A stretch of DNA of 64,000 nucleotides, taken from NCBI GenBank assembly GCA_015665415.1, contig JADFAE010000004.1:186001-250000 (forward strand). Reading direction: 5' to 3'. Positions within the stretch are counted from its first letter, which is position 1. The number at the start of each line of letters is the position of its first letter. The notes beneath the pieces are model-generated. The model had not been told where the DNA came from, did no database searches, and saw only the letters and a program-made list of their open reading frames with translations. The DNA is from Roseobacter sp. Its GTDB lineage: Bacteria; Pseudomonadota; Alphaproteobacteria; Rhodobacterales; Rhodobacteraceae. Shown here in pieces: positions 38,536 to 46,866 of the stretch. The position numbers and the translations under genes were made by a program.

Positions 38536-38723
38536 CCTTTGCCCCATCTCTTCTTGCCAATTTCCTGCTCCGGGGTCCGCGTTCATCGCCCCGGTTTTCA
38601 GCCCCTTACCGTAGCGAGCCGCTACCGGATATCATAGAGCGGTAATTAGTTCGGGAAAACAGGTTCCATGTGAGTGCTTTGCCCCTTATACAGCACGGCG
38701 CAAACCATAAGCCGAGGCATGTT

Positions 38724-40028
38724 ATGACCTATCACCCCAAATCGGACTTCGTCGCTGTCATGATGGAACGCGGGTTCCTTGCTGATTGCACCGATTATCA
38801 AGGCCTTGATGAGGCCCTGATGCAGGGGGTGAAACCCGCCTATATCGGCTTTGATGCCACTGCAAAATCGCTGCACGTTGGCTCGCTCATTCAGATCATG
38901 ATGCTGCGCTGGTTCCAGAAGACTGGCCATCAGCCAATCACCCTGATGGGCGGGGGCACCACCAAGGTGGGCGACCCCTCCTTTCGCGCCGATGAACGCC
39001 CGCTGCTGACCGAAGCCCAGATCGACGACAATATCGCCGGTATCAAAAAGGTGTTTTCCGCCTATATCGACTACGATAGCGATGCCCCCAACAAGGCCTT
39101 GATGCTGAACAATGCCGAATGGCTGGACGGCCTCAACTACCTGGAGTTCCTGCGCGATATCGGCCGCCATTTCTCGGTCAACCGGATGCTGGCTTTTGAA
39201 AGCGTCAAATCCCGCCTGGACCGCGAGCAAAGCCTCAGCTTCCTTGAATTCAACTATATGATCCTGCAGGCCTATGACTTCCTTGAGCTGAACCGGCGCT
39301 ATGGCTGCGTTCTGCAAATGGGTGGATCCGATCAATGGGGCAATATTGTCAACGGTATCGACCTGACCCGCCGGGTGCTGGACAATTCGATCTATGGCCT
39401 CACCTCGCCATTGCTGACCACTTCGGATGGCAAGAAAATGGGCAAATCCCAGGATGGGGCCGTCTGGCTCAATCCCGAAATGCGCTCGCCTTATGAGTTC
39501 TGGCAGTTCTGGCGCAACACAACCGATGCCGACGTTGGCCGCTTCCTCAAGCTCTATACAGAGCTGCCGGTCGACGAATGCGAGCGTTTGGGCGCCCTGG
39601 CCGGGTCCGAGATCAACGACGCCAAGATTACCCTCGCAAATGAGGTAACAAAGCTGCTGCACGGGGCCGAGGCCGCGGCAACCGCCGAAGCCACCGCACG
39701 AGAGGTCTTTGAGAAGGGTGGCATTGGCGGCGACTTGCCGACCTTCACGCTCCAGGCCTCTGACCTGAATTTGATGCCCGGAAAGATGCTTGATGCACCA
39801 GAGGCCGACCCGGAGGAAATGTACTGCTCTGCGGCGTCCCTGTTTGTGGAGGCCAAACTTGCAAAAACGGGCAAAGACGCCAAGCGGTTGATTTCCGAAA
39901 ACGGAGCACTGATCAATGATCGACCTGTCAAAAAGGAATTTCCGTTCATTGGAGCCACAGAATTGTCACGCCCTACCAAGCTTTCAGCGGGCAAGAAGCG
40001 CCACGCTCTGATCCAGCTTACCAGCTAA
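38724..40028 (+). CDS. tyrS: Tyrosyl-tRNA synthetase
   Basis: Charges tRNA-Tyr. The 434-residue class I synthetase has the HIGH-type HVGS at 51-54, the GGSDQWGNI tyrosine/ribose-binding stretch near 200-208, a KMSKS-type KMGKS at 238-242 and a C-terminal S4 RNA-binding domain ([19 protein letters not shown] onward). ATG at 38724 has GAGG six bases upstream; the in-frame upstream codons are not conserved. Divergent from anmK and followed by an intrinsic terminator. Confidence 0.97.
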   Translation: MTYHPKSDFVAVMMERGFLADCTDYQGLDEALMQGVKPAYIGFDATAKSLHVGSLIQIMMLRWFQKTGHQPITLMGGGTTKVGDPSFRADERPLLTEAQIDDNIAGIKKVFSAYIDYDSDAPNKALMLNNAEWLDGLNYLEFLRDIGRHFSVNRMLAFESVKSRLDREQSLSFLEFNYMILQAYDFLELNRRYGCVLQMGGSDQWGNIVNGIDLTRRVLDNSIYGLTSPLLTTSDGKKMGKSQDGAVWLNPEMRSPYEFWQFWRNTTDADVGRFLKLYTELPVDECERLGALAGSEINDAKITLANEVTKLLHGAEAAATAEATAREVFEKGGIGGDLPTFTLQASDLNLMPGKMLDAPEADPEEMYCSAASLFVEAKLAKTGKDAKRLISENGALINDRPVKKEFPFIGATELSRPTKLSAGKKRHALIQLTS

Positions 40029-40084
40029 GCGTAGCCAAGCTTAAGATCCCAAGCCAGGAGCCTTTTCTCCTCTTTCAAAGCTGG

Positions 40085-40115
40085 AAGCCCTGTCATCATT
40101 GGCGGGGCTTTCTTT
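40085..40115 (+). terminator. Intrinsic terminator of tyrS
   Basis: AAGCCC (40085-40090) and GGGCTT (40105-40110) form a stem followed by TCTTT, about 55 bases after the tyrS stop. Confidence 0.6.
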
Positions 40116-40124
40116 GCAAGCAAA

Positions 40125-40250
40125 GGGGCGTTGCCCCCTCACGCCAAGGCGCTCACCCCCAGGATATTTTTGGCCAAATGAAAACCTAAGAACGCAAGTT
40201 CTCTCTTCATTTGGCCTAAAAATGTCCTGGAGTGTGAGGCAGAGCCTCAC
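40125..40250. repeat. Two convergent copies of a palindromic repeat
   Basis: Plus-strand copy: GGGGC-GTT-GCCCC (40125-40137), then CCCCAGGATATTTTTGG and CCAAATGAAA to 40184. Minus-strand copy: palindrome GTGAGGC/GCCTCAC (40250-40234), then CTCCAGGACATTTTTAGG and CCAAATGAAG to about 40205. The two tails are near-perfect inverted copies and could form one large hairpin. The minus-strand palindrome is identical to that at 1987-2003. Confidence 0.65.
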
Positions 40251-40390
40251 AAAACCAGCCAGTCCAGAAGGCTCAGGACAAGAAAAACCGGGGCCGACAA
40301 AGCGGTTGCCAGGACAAAAGCTGCGGACAATGTCATGCGGGGGGCGGGGGCCACGCGACCCAAAACTGGCTTTTTCTTTTGCGTTTTCAT
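40247..40390 (-). CDS. Predicted 47-residue membrane microprotein
   Basis: A minus-strand frame from ATG at 40390 to a TGA formed inside the repeat palindrome. The 47 residues begin with a very basic head (KTQKKK), then RVAPAPRM and a hydrophobic segment of about 26 residues (21-46) ending in LLDWLVL. This is a normal layout for a small single-helix inner-membrane protein. The ribosome-binding site is weak (a GAG nearby) and I recognise no family. It is divergent from the FemAB-like gene. Confidence 0.45.
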   Translation of the reverse strand: MKTQKKKPVLGRVAPAPRMTLSAAFVLATALSAPVFLVLSLLDWLVL

Positions 40391-40435
40391 GAACTCATTA
40401 ACCATGATTTAGGTTTCTGATTGGTAAATGACCCC

Positions 40436-41404
40436 ATGCTGGATACCCGCCCCTCAGCCCCTCTTGTTTTGCCTGCACAGGCGCATCAGCCGGTTGGCGC
40501 TGCCAGCCCAAGGCTGAGCGACCCTAGCCTGGCACAAAGTCCTGAATTTCAACGTGCCTTGGCCGCCACAGGCCAAAGCCCTCTGATTTTGCCCGACCTG
40601 GATCAGACCCTCGTCACCCATCGACGGTTCTTGGGCAGGTTGCCCCTTGCCATGGTGAACCGCAGTTCCATCGCGCAGCCGCGATTGCTGCTCGAGGCCC
40701 TCTGCGACGCCGGTCTTGCCCGGACCCCAATCATCCTCTCTCCCAATCAACCCCGTCCTGCTCTGGCCCGCCTCGGTGCGCTGCCCCTGATCGGCCCAGC
40801 CCATGTGGCGCTGTTGGATTTGGACGCCTGTCACGACCGGCGCCGCGCCGCCCTGCATCAGAAGTGGCGCAACCGGTTAACCCGTGCCCAGGCTCAGGCC
40901 AAGACGCACACGCTGCGGATAACGCGACAGACCATGCCAAGTGCCCCCAGCCACTGGCTCCTGAGCGCAGACCAGAGACAACAGCGTCAGCGGGGCTATC
41001 GCAGCTGGCCCATCGCCCTGACACTGGCCTATGCGCAGCAAAACAAAGGGCAGGCAAAGCTGTTTCAGGCCTTTGAGGGCAAGCAAGCCATTGCCGGGGT
41101 GTTAATCCTGCGCCATGGCCAAGCGGCCAGCTATCACATCTCCCATGCCACCGCGCGCGGCAAGGCGCTTTCGGCCCATAACCTGTTGATCTGGGAGGCA
41201 ATAACCTGGCTTGCCAATACAGGCTGCCGTCAATTGGATCTTGGCCTCATCAATACGGAAGACGCCCCCGGCCTGGCCCGCTTCAAACTCGGGACCGGTG
41301 CCAGACTGGTCCAACTTGGTGGCACCTGGCTCTATCACGCGCCTCTGCGTCGGTGTTTTGCCCCACTGGCCAGATGGGACGCCAAAATGATGAGCGCCAC
41401 GTAG
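40436..41404 (+). CDS. FemAB/CelD-like GNAT acyltransferase
   Basis: A 322-residue protein with a C-terminal GNAT-like domain of the FemAB/BcsL type. The segment ASYHISHATARGKALSAHNLLIWEAI, followed by the CRQLDLGLINTEDAPGLARFKLGTGA region, is the characteristic acceptor and CoA-binding area. The N-terminal half is Pro/Leu-rich and less conserved. Relatives add amino acids or acyl groups in peptidoglycan or exopolysaccharide work. ATG at 40436 is preferred over a TTG five codons earlier. Substrate unknown. Confidence 0.75.
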   Translation: MLDTRPSAPLVLPAQAHQPVGAASPRLSDPSLAQSPEFQRALAATGQSPLILPDLDQTLVTHRRFLGRLPLAMVNRSSIAQPRLLLEALCDAGLARTPIILSPNQPRPALARLGALPLIGPAHVALLDLDACHDRRRAALHQKWRNRLTRAQAQAKTHTLRITRQTMPSAPSHWLLSADQRQQRQRGYRSWPIALTLAYAQQNKGQAKLFQAFEGKQAIAGVLILRHGQAASYHISHATARGKALSAHNLLIWEAITWLANTGCRQLDLGLINTEDAPGLARFKLGTGARLVQLGGTWLYHAPLRRCFAPLARWDAKMMSAT

Positions 41405-41435
41405 CGCTGGACAGCCCCTCCGGCCTGGTGTTTAT

Positions 41436-41449
41436 TGAACAAACGTTCA
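41436..41449. promoter_or_regulatory. Candidate TetR-type operator before the SDR gene
   Basis: TGAAC-AAAC-GTTCA is an inverted repeat with five-base arms, 22 bases before the start codon at 41472. Its form resembles TetR-family operators of fatty acid genes. No TetR gene is in the window. Confidence 0.35.
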
Positions 41450-41471
41450 GATACCCGGAGGATTTTCGAAC

Positions 41472-42227
41472 ATGAAACTTGCACAGACCTGCGCCATCAT
41501 CACCGGAGGTGCCTCTGGCCTGGGCGAAGCCACGGCACGCCACTTTGCCGCAAGCGGCGCTCAAGTCACGCTGCTGGACCGTGATGCGGACCGCGGGGCC
41601 AAGGTGGCACAGGAGATCGGCGGGCATTTTGTACAGACCGATGTCACCGACGAGGCTTCGGTTGCCGCCGCGCTGACCTTTGCTGCGGAAAAAATGGGGC
41701 GGATCTCTGCCTGTGTGAACTGTGCCGGCATTGCCTATGGCATCAAGACCATCGGCCGTGACGGAGCTCATCCCCTGGACGCCTATCAGCGTACCATCGA
41801 CATCAATCTGGTCGGCACCTTCAACGTCTCCCGCCTCGCGGCCATTGAAATCGCCAAGAATGCGCCCGAACCGGATGGTGCCCGCGGTGTGATCATCAAT
41901 ACCGCCTCAATCGCCGCCTTTGACGGCCAGAAAGGCCAGGCCGCCTATGCCGCCTCCAAGGGTGGTGTCGTTGGCATGTGCCTACCAATGGCGCGGGATC
42001 TGGCCTCCAGTGGCATTCGGGTGATGACCATCGCCCCGGGGATCTTCATGACGCCAATGCTGGCCGGTCTACCCGAAGAGGTGCAGCAGCAGCTTGCCGC
42101 AGATGTGCCCAACCCGGCACGCTTGGGCGATCCGGCAGAATACGGCCAGCTTGCAGGGTTTATCACCGAAGCAGGCTATCTCAACGGCGAGGTCATCCGC
42201 ATCGACGGCGCGCTGCGCATGCGATAA
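41472..42227 (+). CDS. Short-chain dehydrogenase, 3-hydroxyacyl-CoA dehydrogenase type 2-like
   Basis: An NAD-dependent SDR of 251 residues. TGGASGLG (11-18) binds the cofactor, NCAGIA follows, and the catalytic set is Ser146, Tyr159 and Lys163 (YAASK). The [24 protein letters not shown] and [14 protein letters not shown] segments closely resemble HSD17B10-type 3-hydroxyacyl-CoA/2-methyl-3-hydroxybutyryl-CoA dehydrogenases, so fatty acid or isoleucine breakdown is likely. AGGAGG-like CGGAGG precedes the ATG. A possible TetR operator lies upstream and a terminator directly downstream. Confidence 0.88.
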   Translation: MKLAQTCAIITGGASGLGEATARHFAASGAQVTLLDRDADRGAKVAQEIGGHFVQTDVTDEASVAAALTFAAEKMGRISACVNCAGIAYGIKTIGRDGAHPLDAYQRTIDINLVGTFNVSRLAAIEIAKNAPEPDGARGVIINTASIAAFDGQKGQAAYAASKGGVVGMCLPMARDLASSGIRVMTIAPGIFMTPMLAGLPEEVQQQLAADVPNPARLGDPAEYGQLAGFITEAGYLNGEVIRIDGALRMR

Positions 42228-42247
42228 ACGCCCTCTTTTGCGTTTTT
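42226..42247 (+). terminator. Intrinsic terminator of the SDR gene
   Basis: AAACGC (42226-42231) and GCGTTT pair around an eight-base loop, followed by T. It begins inside the stop codon. Confidence 0.7.
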
Positions 42248-42552
42248 CGGCCACAGGCAGCGGGTCAAGGGCTGCAACGCAGCCGCGCCCTGGCGCGGTT
42301 TACCCTTGAGGCGTTGCCTGTGCGCCCCCAAAATGGAAATGGTGTCTTCGGGGCAGACCTGCCCCTGAAGCGCGTCTCAGCCAAGTTTTCTGTGGCAGCG
42401 CGCAAGCGCTGCCCGGCCCAAGGCCGCATAAAGGTGCCGCCAGGCATCTGTGGGCGCGGGAGCCCCCCCTCTTTTGTTGCAGATCTTGCGTTTCAGTCCA
42501 CGGCCTTGATGTGCTCATGAGTGCACAGCGCAAAGGGTCGGCAAAGCAGTGC
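42248..42552. repeat. Cluster of large palindromes between convergent genes
   Basis: Three structured elements. (1) 42252-42322: outer arms CACAGGCAGCG/CGTTGCCTGTG, a second stem TCAAGGG/CCCTTGA and two inner hairpins (GGCTGC-AAC-GCAGCC and CCGCGCC-CT-GGCGCGG), giving a three-way junction. (2) 42346-42370: CTTCGGGGCA pairing with TGCCCCTGAAG, one bulge. (3) 42394-42413: GGCAGCGC-GCAA-GCGCTGCC with a GNRA-type loop. The remainder to 42552 has no coding signal. Probably a REP/BIME-like repeat or structured 3' region. Confidence 0.65.
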
Positions 42553-44370
42553 TCAGCCGCCGGCGCGTTCTTCCAGTTCCAGCCATTCTTCTTCGGCAGC
42601 GGCCAGTTTTTCCTGTCGCTCCACCAGCGCCTCGGTCGCCTTTTTGAACTTGACCGGTTCACGGGTGAACAGCGCCGGATCCGCCATCAGCTGCTGCAGT
42701 TTGGCGATTTCCTGTTCCAGACGCTCCATTTCAGCAGGCAAGGCCTCCAAACGGTGCTTTTCCTTAAAGCTCAGTTGATCACCGGGGGCTGCAACCTGCT
42801 TGACCTTAACCTTCTGAGACTTTGTTTTCTCACCCTTTTCGGTCTTCTCAGGCCCAGGCAATCCGCCCCGTTGACTGATATAGTCGCTCCAACCCCCGGC
42901 ATAGGCCGTCACCTTGCCACCGCCCTCCATGGCGATCGTGGTGGTCGCCACCCGGTCAAGAAAGTCGCGATCGTGGCTGACCAGCAGAACGGTGCCATCA
43001 TAGCTGTCCAGCAGCTCCTGCAGCAGGTCCAGAGTCTCCACATCCAGATCATTGGTTGGCTCATCGAGCACCAGCAGGTTGCTTTGCCGCGCCATCAGGC
43101 GGGCCAGCAGCAACCGGGCCTTTTCGCCACCCGACAAGGACCGGACCGGTGCCCGTGCCTGGGCCTCGTCAAACAGGAACTCCTTGAGATAGCCAACCAC
43201 ATGTTTGGGATTGCCGCGCACCATGACCTGATCGGCTTTGCCGGAAATCCCCAACAGGGGATCCGAGGTCAAATTCTCCCAAAGACTGGCATTGGGGTCC
43301 AGCTGATCCCGGGTCTGATCAAACAGTGCCAGCTCCAGATTGGTGCCCAGTTTGACGCTGCCTGCGTCCGGCTCCTCCAGCCCCAACAGCAGCTTCAACA
43401 GCGTGGTCTTGCCCGCGCCATTGGGGCCGACAAAGGCCACCCGGTCACTGCGCTGCACTTTCAGGGAAAAATCACTGACGATCTGCTTGTCGCCAAAATG
43501 TTTGCTCAGCCCCTCGGCCTCGATCACCTTACGGCCGGATTTCGGCCCCGCGTCCAGGGCAAGCTCTGCCGCCCCCTGGCGCTTGATCTGACTGGCGCGC
43601 TGATCTTTCAGCTCATGCAGGGCCCGCACCCGGCCCATGTTCCGTTTGCGCCGCGCAGAAATTCCTTCGACCGCCCAACGGCTTTCGCTCTTGATCAGGC
43701 GGTTCAATTTGTGGCGTTGCTGATCTTCTTCTTCCCAGATCTTGTCGCGCCAGGCCTCAAAATCCTCAAAGCCCTTTTCCTGACGTCGCACTTGACCGCG
43801 ATCCACCCAAAGCGTGGCCCGAGTCAGCGCCCGTAGAAAGGCCCGGTCGTGACTGATCAGCACAAATGCGGCCCGGGTCGATTTCAACTCGGCTTCCAGC
43901 CAGGTGATGGCCTCGATATCGAGATGGTTTGTCGGCTCATCCAGCAGCATCAGATCCGGTGCTTCAGCCATCAGTTTGGCCAGGGCGGCGCGGCGACGCT
44001 CGCCGCCAGAGGCGGTCGCCACCGGGCGATCGGGGTCGAACTTTAACCCTTCGCCTGCGCGCTCCACCTTATAGAGTTCACCCGGTTCCAATTCGCTGGC
44101 AGCGAAATCGCCCAAAGTCGCAAAGCCTGACATCTGCGGGTCCTGCTCCATATAGCCAACAGAACGGCCCGAAGCCACCACCAGGCTGCCGGTGTCTGCT
44201 TCAACAAGCCCGGCCATCACCTTCATAAGGGTGGATTTTCCGGACCCGTTACGCCCAACAAGGGCCACCCGGTCGCCCGGTTGAACCACCAGATCAAGGT
44301 CTGAGAAAATAGGATCACCGCCAAAGGTCAGCGAGATATCGGTCATCTGCAAAAGAGGAATACGTGCCAT
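42553..44370 (-). CDS. ABC-F ATPase, Uup-like
   Basis: A second soluble tandem ATPase, 605 residues. First domain: GRNGSGKS Walker A (about 39-46), SGGERRRAALA signature and LDEPTNHLDIEAI; second domain: GPNGAGKT, LSGGEKARLLLARLM and LDEPTNDLDVETLDLL. A basic linker follows, then a C-terminal helical coiled coil rich in Glu/Lys, as in Uup. Uup binds DNA and also affects ribosomes; exact role here unknown. Distinct from the YheS-like protein at 2145. ATG at 44370. Confidence 0.9.
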   Translation of the reverse strand: MARIPLLQMTDISLTFGGDPIFSDLDLVVQPGDRVALVGRNGSGKSTLMKVMAGLVEADTGSLVVASGRSVGYMEQDPQMSGFATLGDFAASELEPGELYKVERAGEGLKFDPDRPVATASGGERRRAALAKLMAEAPDLMLLDEPTNHLDIEAITWLEAELKSTRAAFVLISHDRAFLRALTRATLWVDRGQVRRQEKGFEDFEAWRDKIWEEEDQQRHKLNRLIKSESRWAVEGISARRKRNMGRVRALHELKDQRASQIKRQGAAELALDAGPKSGRKVIEAEGLSKHFGDKQIVSDFSLKVQRSDRVAFVGPNGAGKTTLLKLLLGLEEPDAGSVKLGTNLELALFDQTRDQLDPNASLWENLTSDPLLGISGKADQVMVRGNPKHVVGYLKEFLFDEAQARAPVRSLSGGEKARLLLARLMARQSNLLVLDEPTNDLDVETLDLLQELLDSYDGTVLLVSHDRDFLDRVATTTIAMEGGGKVTAYAGGWSDYISQRGGLPGPEKTEKGEKTKSQKVKVKQVAAPGDQLSFKEKHRLEALPAEMERLEQEIAKLQQLMADPALFTREPVKFKKATEALVERQEKLAAAEEEWLELEERAGG

Positions 44371-44427
44371 AGAAGCCAGCTAAACCGCGACGGCATCGAG
44401 GTCAACGCTCCGTCGTTCTGGTTAAGC

Positions 44428-45237
44428 CTACGGCTCCTTAAAATCGCTGGCCAATTGGGCCGGATCGTTGTGCGAAACCTGCAGCGGGGCGGCAACCTCG
44501 CGTAATTGGCGCTTGCGCCGTGCTGAAATGTCACCAATTTCAAGCCCGGTAAAGACATGACAGGTGTTGAGATCCCCATCGATCACCACATGATCGCCAA
44601 CCCAGCCCCCCATCGAAAGATAGCTGCGCAACAGAGACGGTAGCTGGATCTGCGCCAGCTTCAAATCCGGTTTTTTCCCAGGGGCCCGATCCTGCAACAG
44701 ATCGACAAACCGCCGCACCTGCTGCGCCTTTATGGCGGGACGCCAGCCCTCAGGCCCCTGATAGCGATAGTGCAGCAGCGCAAAGGCCTCTAGATAGTGC
44801 TCAGGATCGGTGCCCGAAAAAGAGGAACAGCCAAACAGCAGCTTGATATCCTGGCGATCAACCAGTTGCGTCACCGCCCCCCAGGCCAGCCGGAGCACAT
44901 CCGTGTCCAGGCGCTGCGGATCGATACAGAAACGCCCCAGCTCCATCTTTCGTCCGATGAACCCATTTAATCCAGCGAGATCATAAAACTGCGCGGAATA
45001 GCTAAGTTCAAAATCAGCTTCAGCTTCCAGTATCAGAACCCGAAAGCACCCCACCAGCTCTCCGCTTGTGCGATCTTCGATCAACACGTGGTGACAGTGA
45101 GGGTCAAAGGGGTCCTGATCCAGAACCGCGGTCTGAAAACAGCGGCTGCGCAATTGCCGCGCCGCCATCAGGTCAGCCGTATCCTGTGCCAACCTGGCCC
45201 GGTGCCGCCCCTTCTCCACCAGCAGAAGAGGCTCCAT
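44428..45237 (-). CDS. OlsB-like N-acyltransferase
   Basis: A GNAT-fold acyltransferase of 269 residues resembling OlsB, which joins a 3-hydroxyacyl group from ACP to ornithine as the first step to ornithine lipids. Recognisable segments: RLAQDTADLMAARQLRSRCF, DPHCHHVLIEDRTSGELVGCFRVL, RKMELGRFCIDP and LLFGCSSFSGTDPEHYLEAFALL. The partner OlsA is not adjacent, so the role is inferred from family alone. ATG at 45237 gives typical length, but an in-frame TTG at 45279 is possible. Same strand as the Uup-like gene. Confidence 0.78.
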   Translation of the reverse strand: MEPLLLVEKGRHRARLAQDTADLMAARQLRSRCFQTAVLDQDPFDPHCHHVLIEDRTSGELVGCFRVLILEAEADFELSYSAQFYDLAGLNGFIGRKMELGRFCIDPQRLDTDVLRLAWGAVTQLVDRQDIKLLFGCSSFSGTDPEHYLEAFALLHYRYQGPEGWRPAIKAQQVRRFVDLLQDRAPGKKPDLKLAQIQLPSLLRSYLSMGGWVGDHVVIDGDLNTCHVFTGLEIGDISARRKRQLREVAAPLQVSHNDPAQLASDFKEP

Positions 45238-45288
45238 TGAAACCGGCAGCCCTACGGGCTCTGGAGCTCCGGTCGCCAAAATCTCAGG

Positions 45289-45759
45289 CTACTCTGCGAG
45301 CAAAGTTCCTGGGTTGAAACTGCCCAGGTTGCCCAACAGCTGGCGCAGGAAGGTCTTGTTTTCGACGCTCGAATCGGTCACCCGACGCTCCAGCGGGATC
45401 ACCCGACCATCCTCGAGGCTGTAGCGTTCCACACCGGACACCACATCTTGCGAATCAAAACTCACCGCCACCAGCGAACGCGCCACCGGTTTGGCCGCCC
45501 CAGCGCCACGTGTCCGCATCAGCGTCGAGATATAATAATAGCCTCCGTCGTTCAGCACCCCCGACGAAGACGGAACACCGATGCTTTCGGCCACTGAAGC
45601 CTTGGTATCGACGCCCACCACCACTTCGGCCAGTTGCTCCTCGGTTGGAACATAACCATGTTTTTGGTAGATCGCCGAACAGGCGGTTATCGAAACCGCG
45701 GCTAGCGCCCAAGCTGCATATTTCACCGCTGATTTCAGCCGGTCTTTCCCTGCATTCAT
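45289..45759 (-). CDS. bamE: Outer membrane assembly lipoprotein BamE-like (SmpA/OmlA)
   Basis: A lipoprotein of the beta-barrel assembly machinery. The 156-residue precursor has a signal peptide and a lipobox-like SITAC with Cys27. The mature part begins YQKHGYVPTEEQLAEVVVGVDTKASVAESIG, the SmpA/OmlA pattern, followed by a YYYISTLMRTRG segment. ATG at 45759 has GGGGAAG upstream; a GTG four codons earlier is less likely. Divergent from the DUF177 gene, as is usual in Rhodobacteraceae. Confidence 0.9.
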   Translation of the reverse strand: MNAGKDRLKSAVKYAAWALAAVSITACSAIYQKHGYVPTEEQLAEVVVGVDTKASVAESIGVPSSSGVLNDGGYYYISTLMRTRGAGAAKPVARSLVAVSFDSQDVVSGVERYSLEDGRVIPLERRVTDSSVENKTFLRQLLGNLGSFNPGTLLAE

Positions 45760-45857
45760 GATCTTCCCCACAACACTGTGCCGCCTCTGGCTTGAAGACG
45801 CCTTTGAACCCGATTACCTAATGCGGGCTTCCTGTTCAAGAAACGAAAGTTCCCAAG

Positions 45858-46400
45858 ATGTCTGACAGCACCGCCCTGAGGGTCTCTGATCTGCCCCAGA
45901 ACCGGCCGACCGCCTTCGATCTGCGCCCGGATGCCCAGACGCTTGAAACATTGGCGTATGAGCTGGATATCAAGGCGTTGCGCAAGCTCCGGTTCACCGG
46001 CAATATCAGCGCCAAAGGCAAACGCGACTGGCAGGTTACGGCCACGCTGGGCGCTACGATTTTGCAGGACTGCGTGGTGACACTGGAACCGGTCACCACC
46101 CGAATCGATCAGAAGGTGGAGCGCATTTTTGTCTGCGACTATTCGGAACCGGATGATCCCGATGTGGAAATGGAGGCCGATGACCGGCTCGAACCGCTGG
46201 GTGAGATGATCGCCCCCCATGAAATCATGGTCGAGGCGCTGGCGCTGTTGGTTCCGGCCTATCCGCGCAAAGAAGGCGCCGAATTGGGTGAGACGGTCTA
46301 CAGTCAGCCCGGCGTTACCCCCCTTCGCGACGAAGACACCAAGCCCTTTGCCGGGCTTGCAGCGCTGAAGGACCAGCTGAAACCCAAGGATGACGCATAA
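45858..46400 (+). CDS. DUF177 (YceD) family protein
   Basis: A 180-residue acidic protein of the YceD/DUF177 family, commonly next to rpmF. In the middle it has the GTATLQVTATLGATILQDCVVTLEPV-like segment (VTATLGATILQDCVVTLEP) and a later DYSEPDDPDVE/ADDRLEPLGEMIAPHEIMVEALALLVPAYPR stretch. YceD in other bacteria is tied to 23S rRNA and ribosome levels; role here inferred. ATG at 45858. Followed by an intrinsic terminator and then rpmF. Confidence 0.88.
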   Translation: MSDSTALRVSDLPQNRPTAFDLRPDAQTLETLAYELDIKALRKLRFTGNISAKGKRDWQVTATLGATILQDCVVTLEPVTTRIDQKVERIFVCDYSEPDDPDVEMEADDRLEPLGEMIAPHEIMVEALALLVPAYPRKEGAELGETVYSQPGVTPLRDEDTKPFAGLAALKDQLKPKDDA

Positions 46401-46422
46401 AAACGCCGCCTTGGGTGTTTTT
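46399..46422 (+). terminator. Intrinsic terminator after the DUF177 gene
   Basis: AAAACGCC (46400-46407) pairs with GGTGTTTT (46414-46421) around six bases and ends in a T-run, overlapping the stop codon. Confidence 0.65.
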
Positions 46423-46460
46423 CGGGTGGCGTCAGCGGCCCGGCTCGACTAAAAAACCGC

Positions 46461-46488
46461 TTGCGTGAACGGAGATTCTGAGTATTTT
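46461..46488 (+). promoter_or_regulatory. Candidate promoter for rpmF-plsX-fabH
   Basis: TTGCGT (46461-46466) and TATTTT (46483-46488) are 16 bases apart, about 130 bases before rpmF and after the DUF177 terminator. Match is moderate. Confidence 0.35.
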
Positions 46489-46620
46489 CGCGCGCTCATC
46501 GGAATTTTTGGTTGGACATCGGACAGGCTGCGGCCTAAACGCCCGCCTACTGATCTAACGAACGAATGTGAAACGCGCCGCGGGCATGGCCCCAAGGCCC
46601 CAAAATACGAAGGTTGAGAC

Positions 46621-46827
46621 ATGGCCGTCCAACAGAATAAAGTATCCAAGTCGCGCCGTAACAACCGCCGCGCGCACGACGCTCTGGTTGCTGCAAACCC
46701 GAACGAATGCTCGAGCTGCGGTGAGTTGAAGCGCCCCCACCACGTCTGCCCCTCCTGCGGCAACTATGACAGCAAAGAAATTGTTGCCATGAACGACGAA
46801 GTCGAAATCGACGAAGACGCGGCATAA
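46621..46827 (+). CDS. rpmF: 50S ribosomal protein L32
   Basis: A 68-residue ribosomal protein of the large subunit. The N-terminus [21 protein letters not shown] is a typical L32 start, and the four cysteines at 30, 33, 43 and 46 (two CxxC pairs) form the zinc-binding ribbon, so this is the zinc-containing type. The acidic tail is common in alphaproteobacteria. ATG at 46621. First gene of the rpmF-plsX-fabH set, which links ribosome and lipid synthesis in many bacteria. Confidence 0.97.
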   Translation: MAVQQNKVSKSRRNNRRAHDALVAANPNECSSCGELKRPHHVCPSCGNYDSKEIVAMNDEVEIDEDAA

Positions 46828-46866
46828 GATCGCGACGATCACACATTTTGCGGGGCGGATTTTTGT

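Noticed and set aside
42252-42322. tRNA-like or attC-like identity for the three-way junction
   Set aside because: No CCA end, anticodon arm or T loop; and no integron core-site (GTTRRRY) pair was seen.
42511-43836. 441-codon plus-strand frame opposite the Uup-like gene
   Set aside because: Antisense shadow; the ABC-F motifs on the other strand are decisive.
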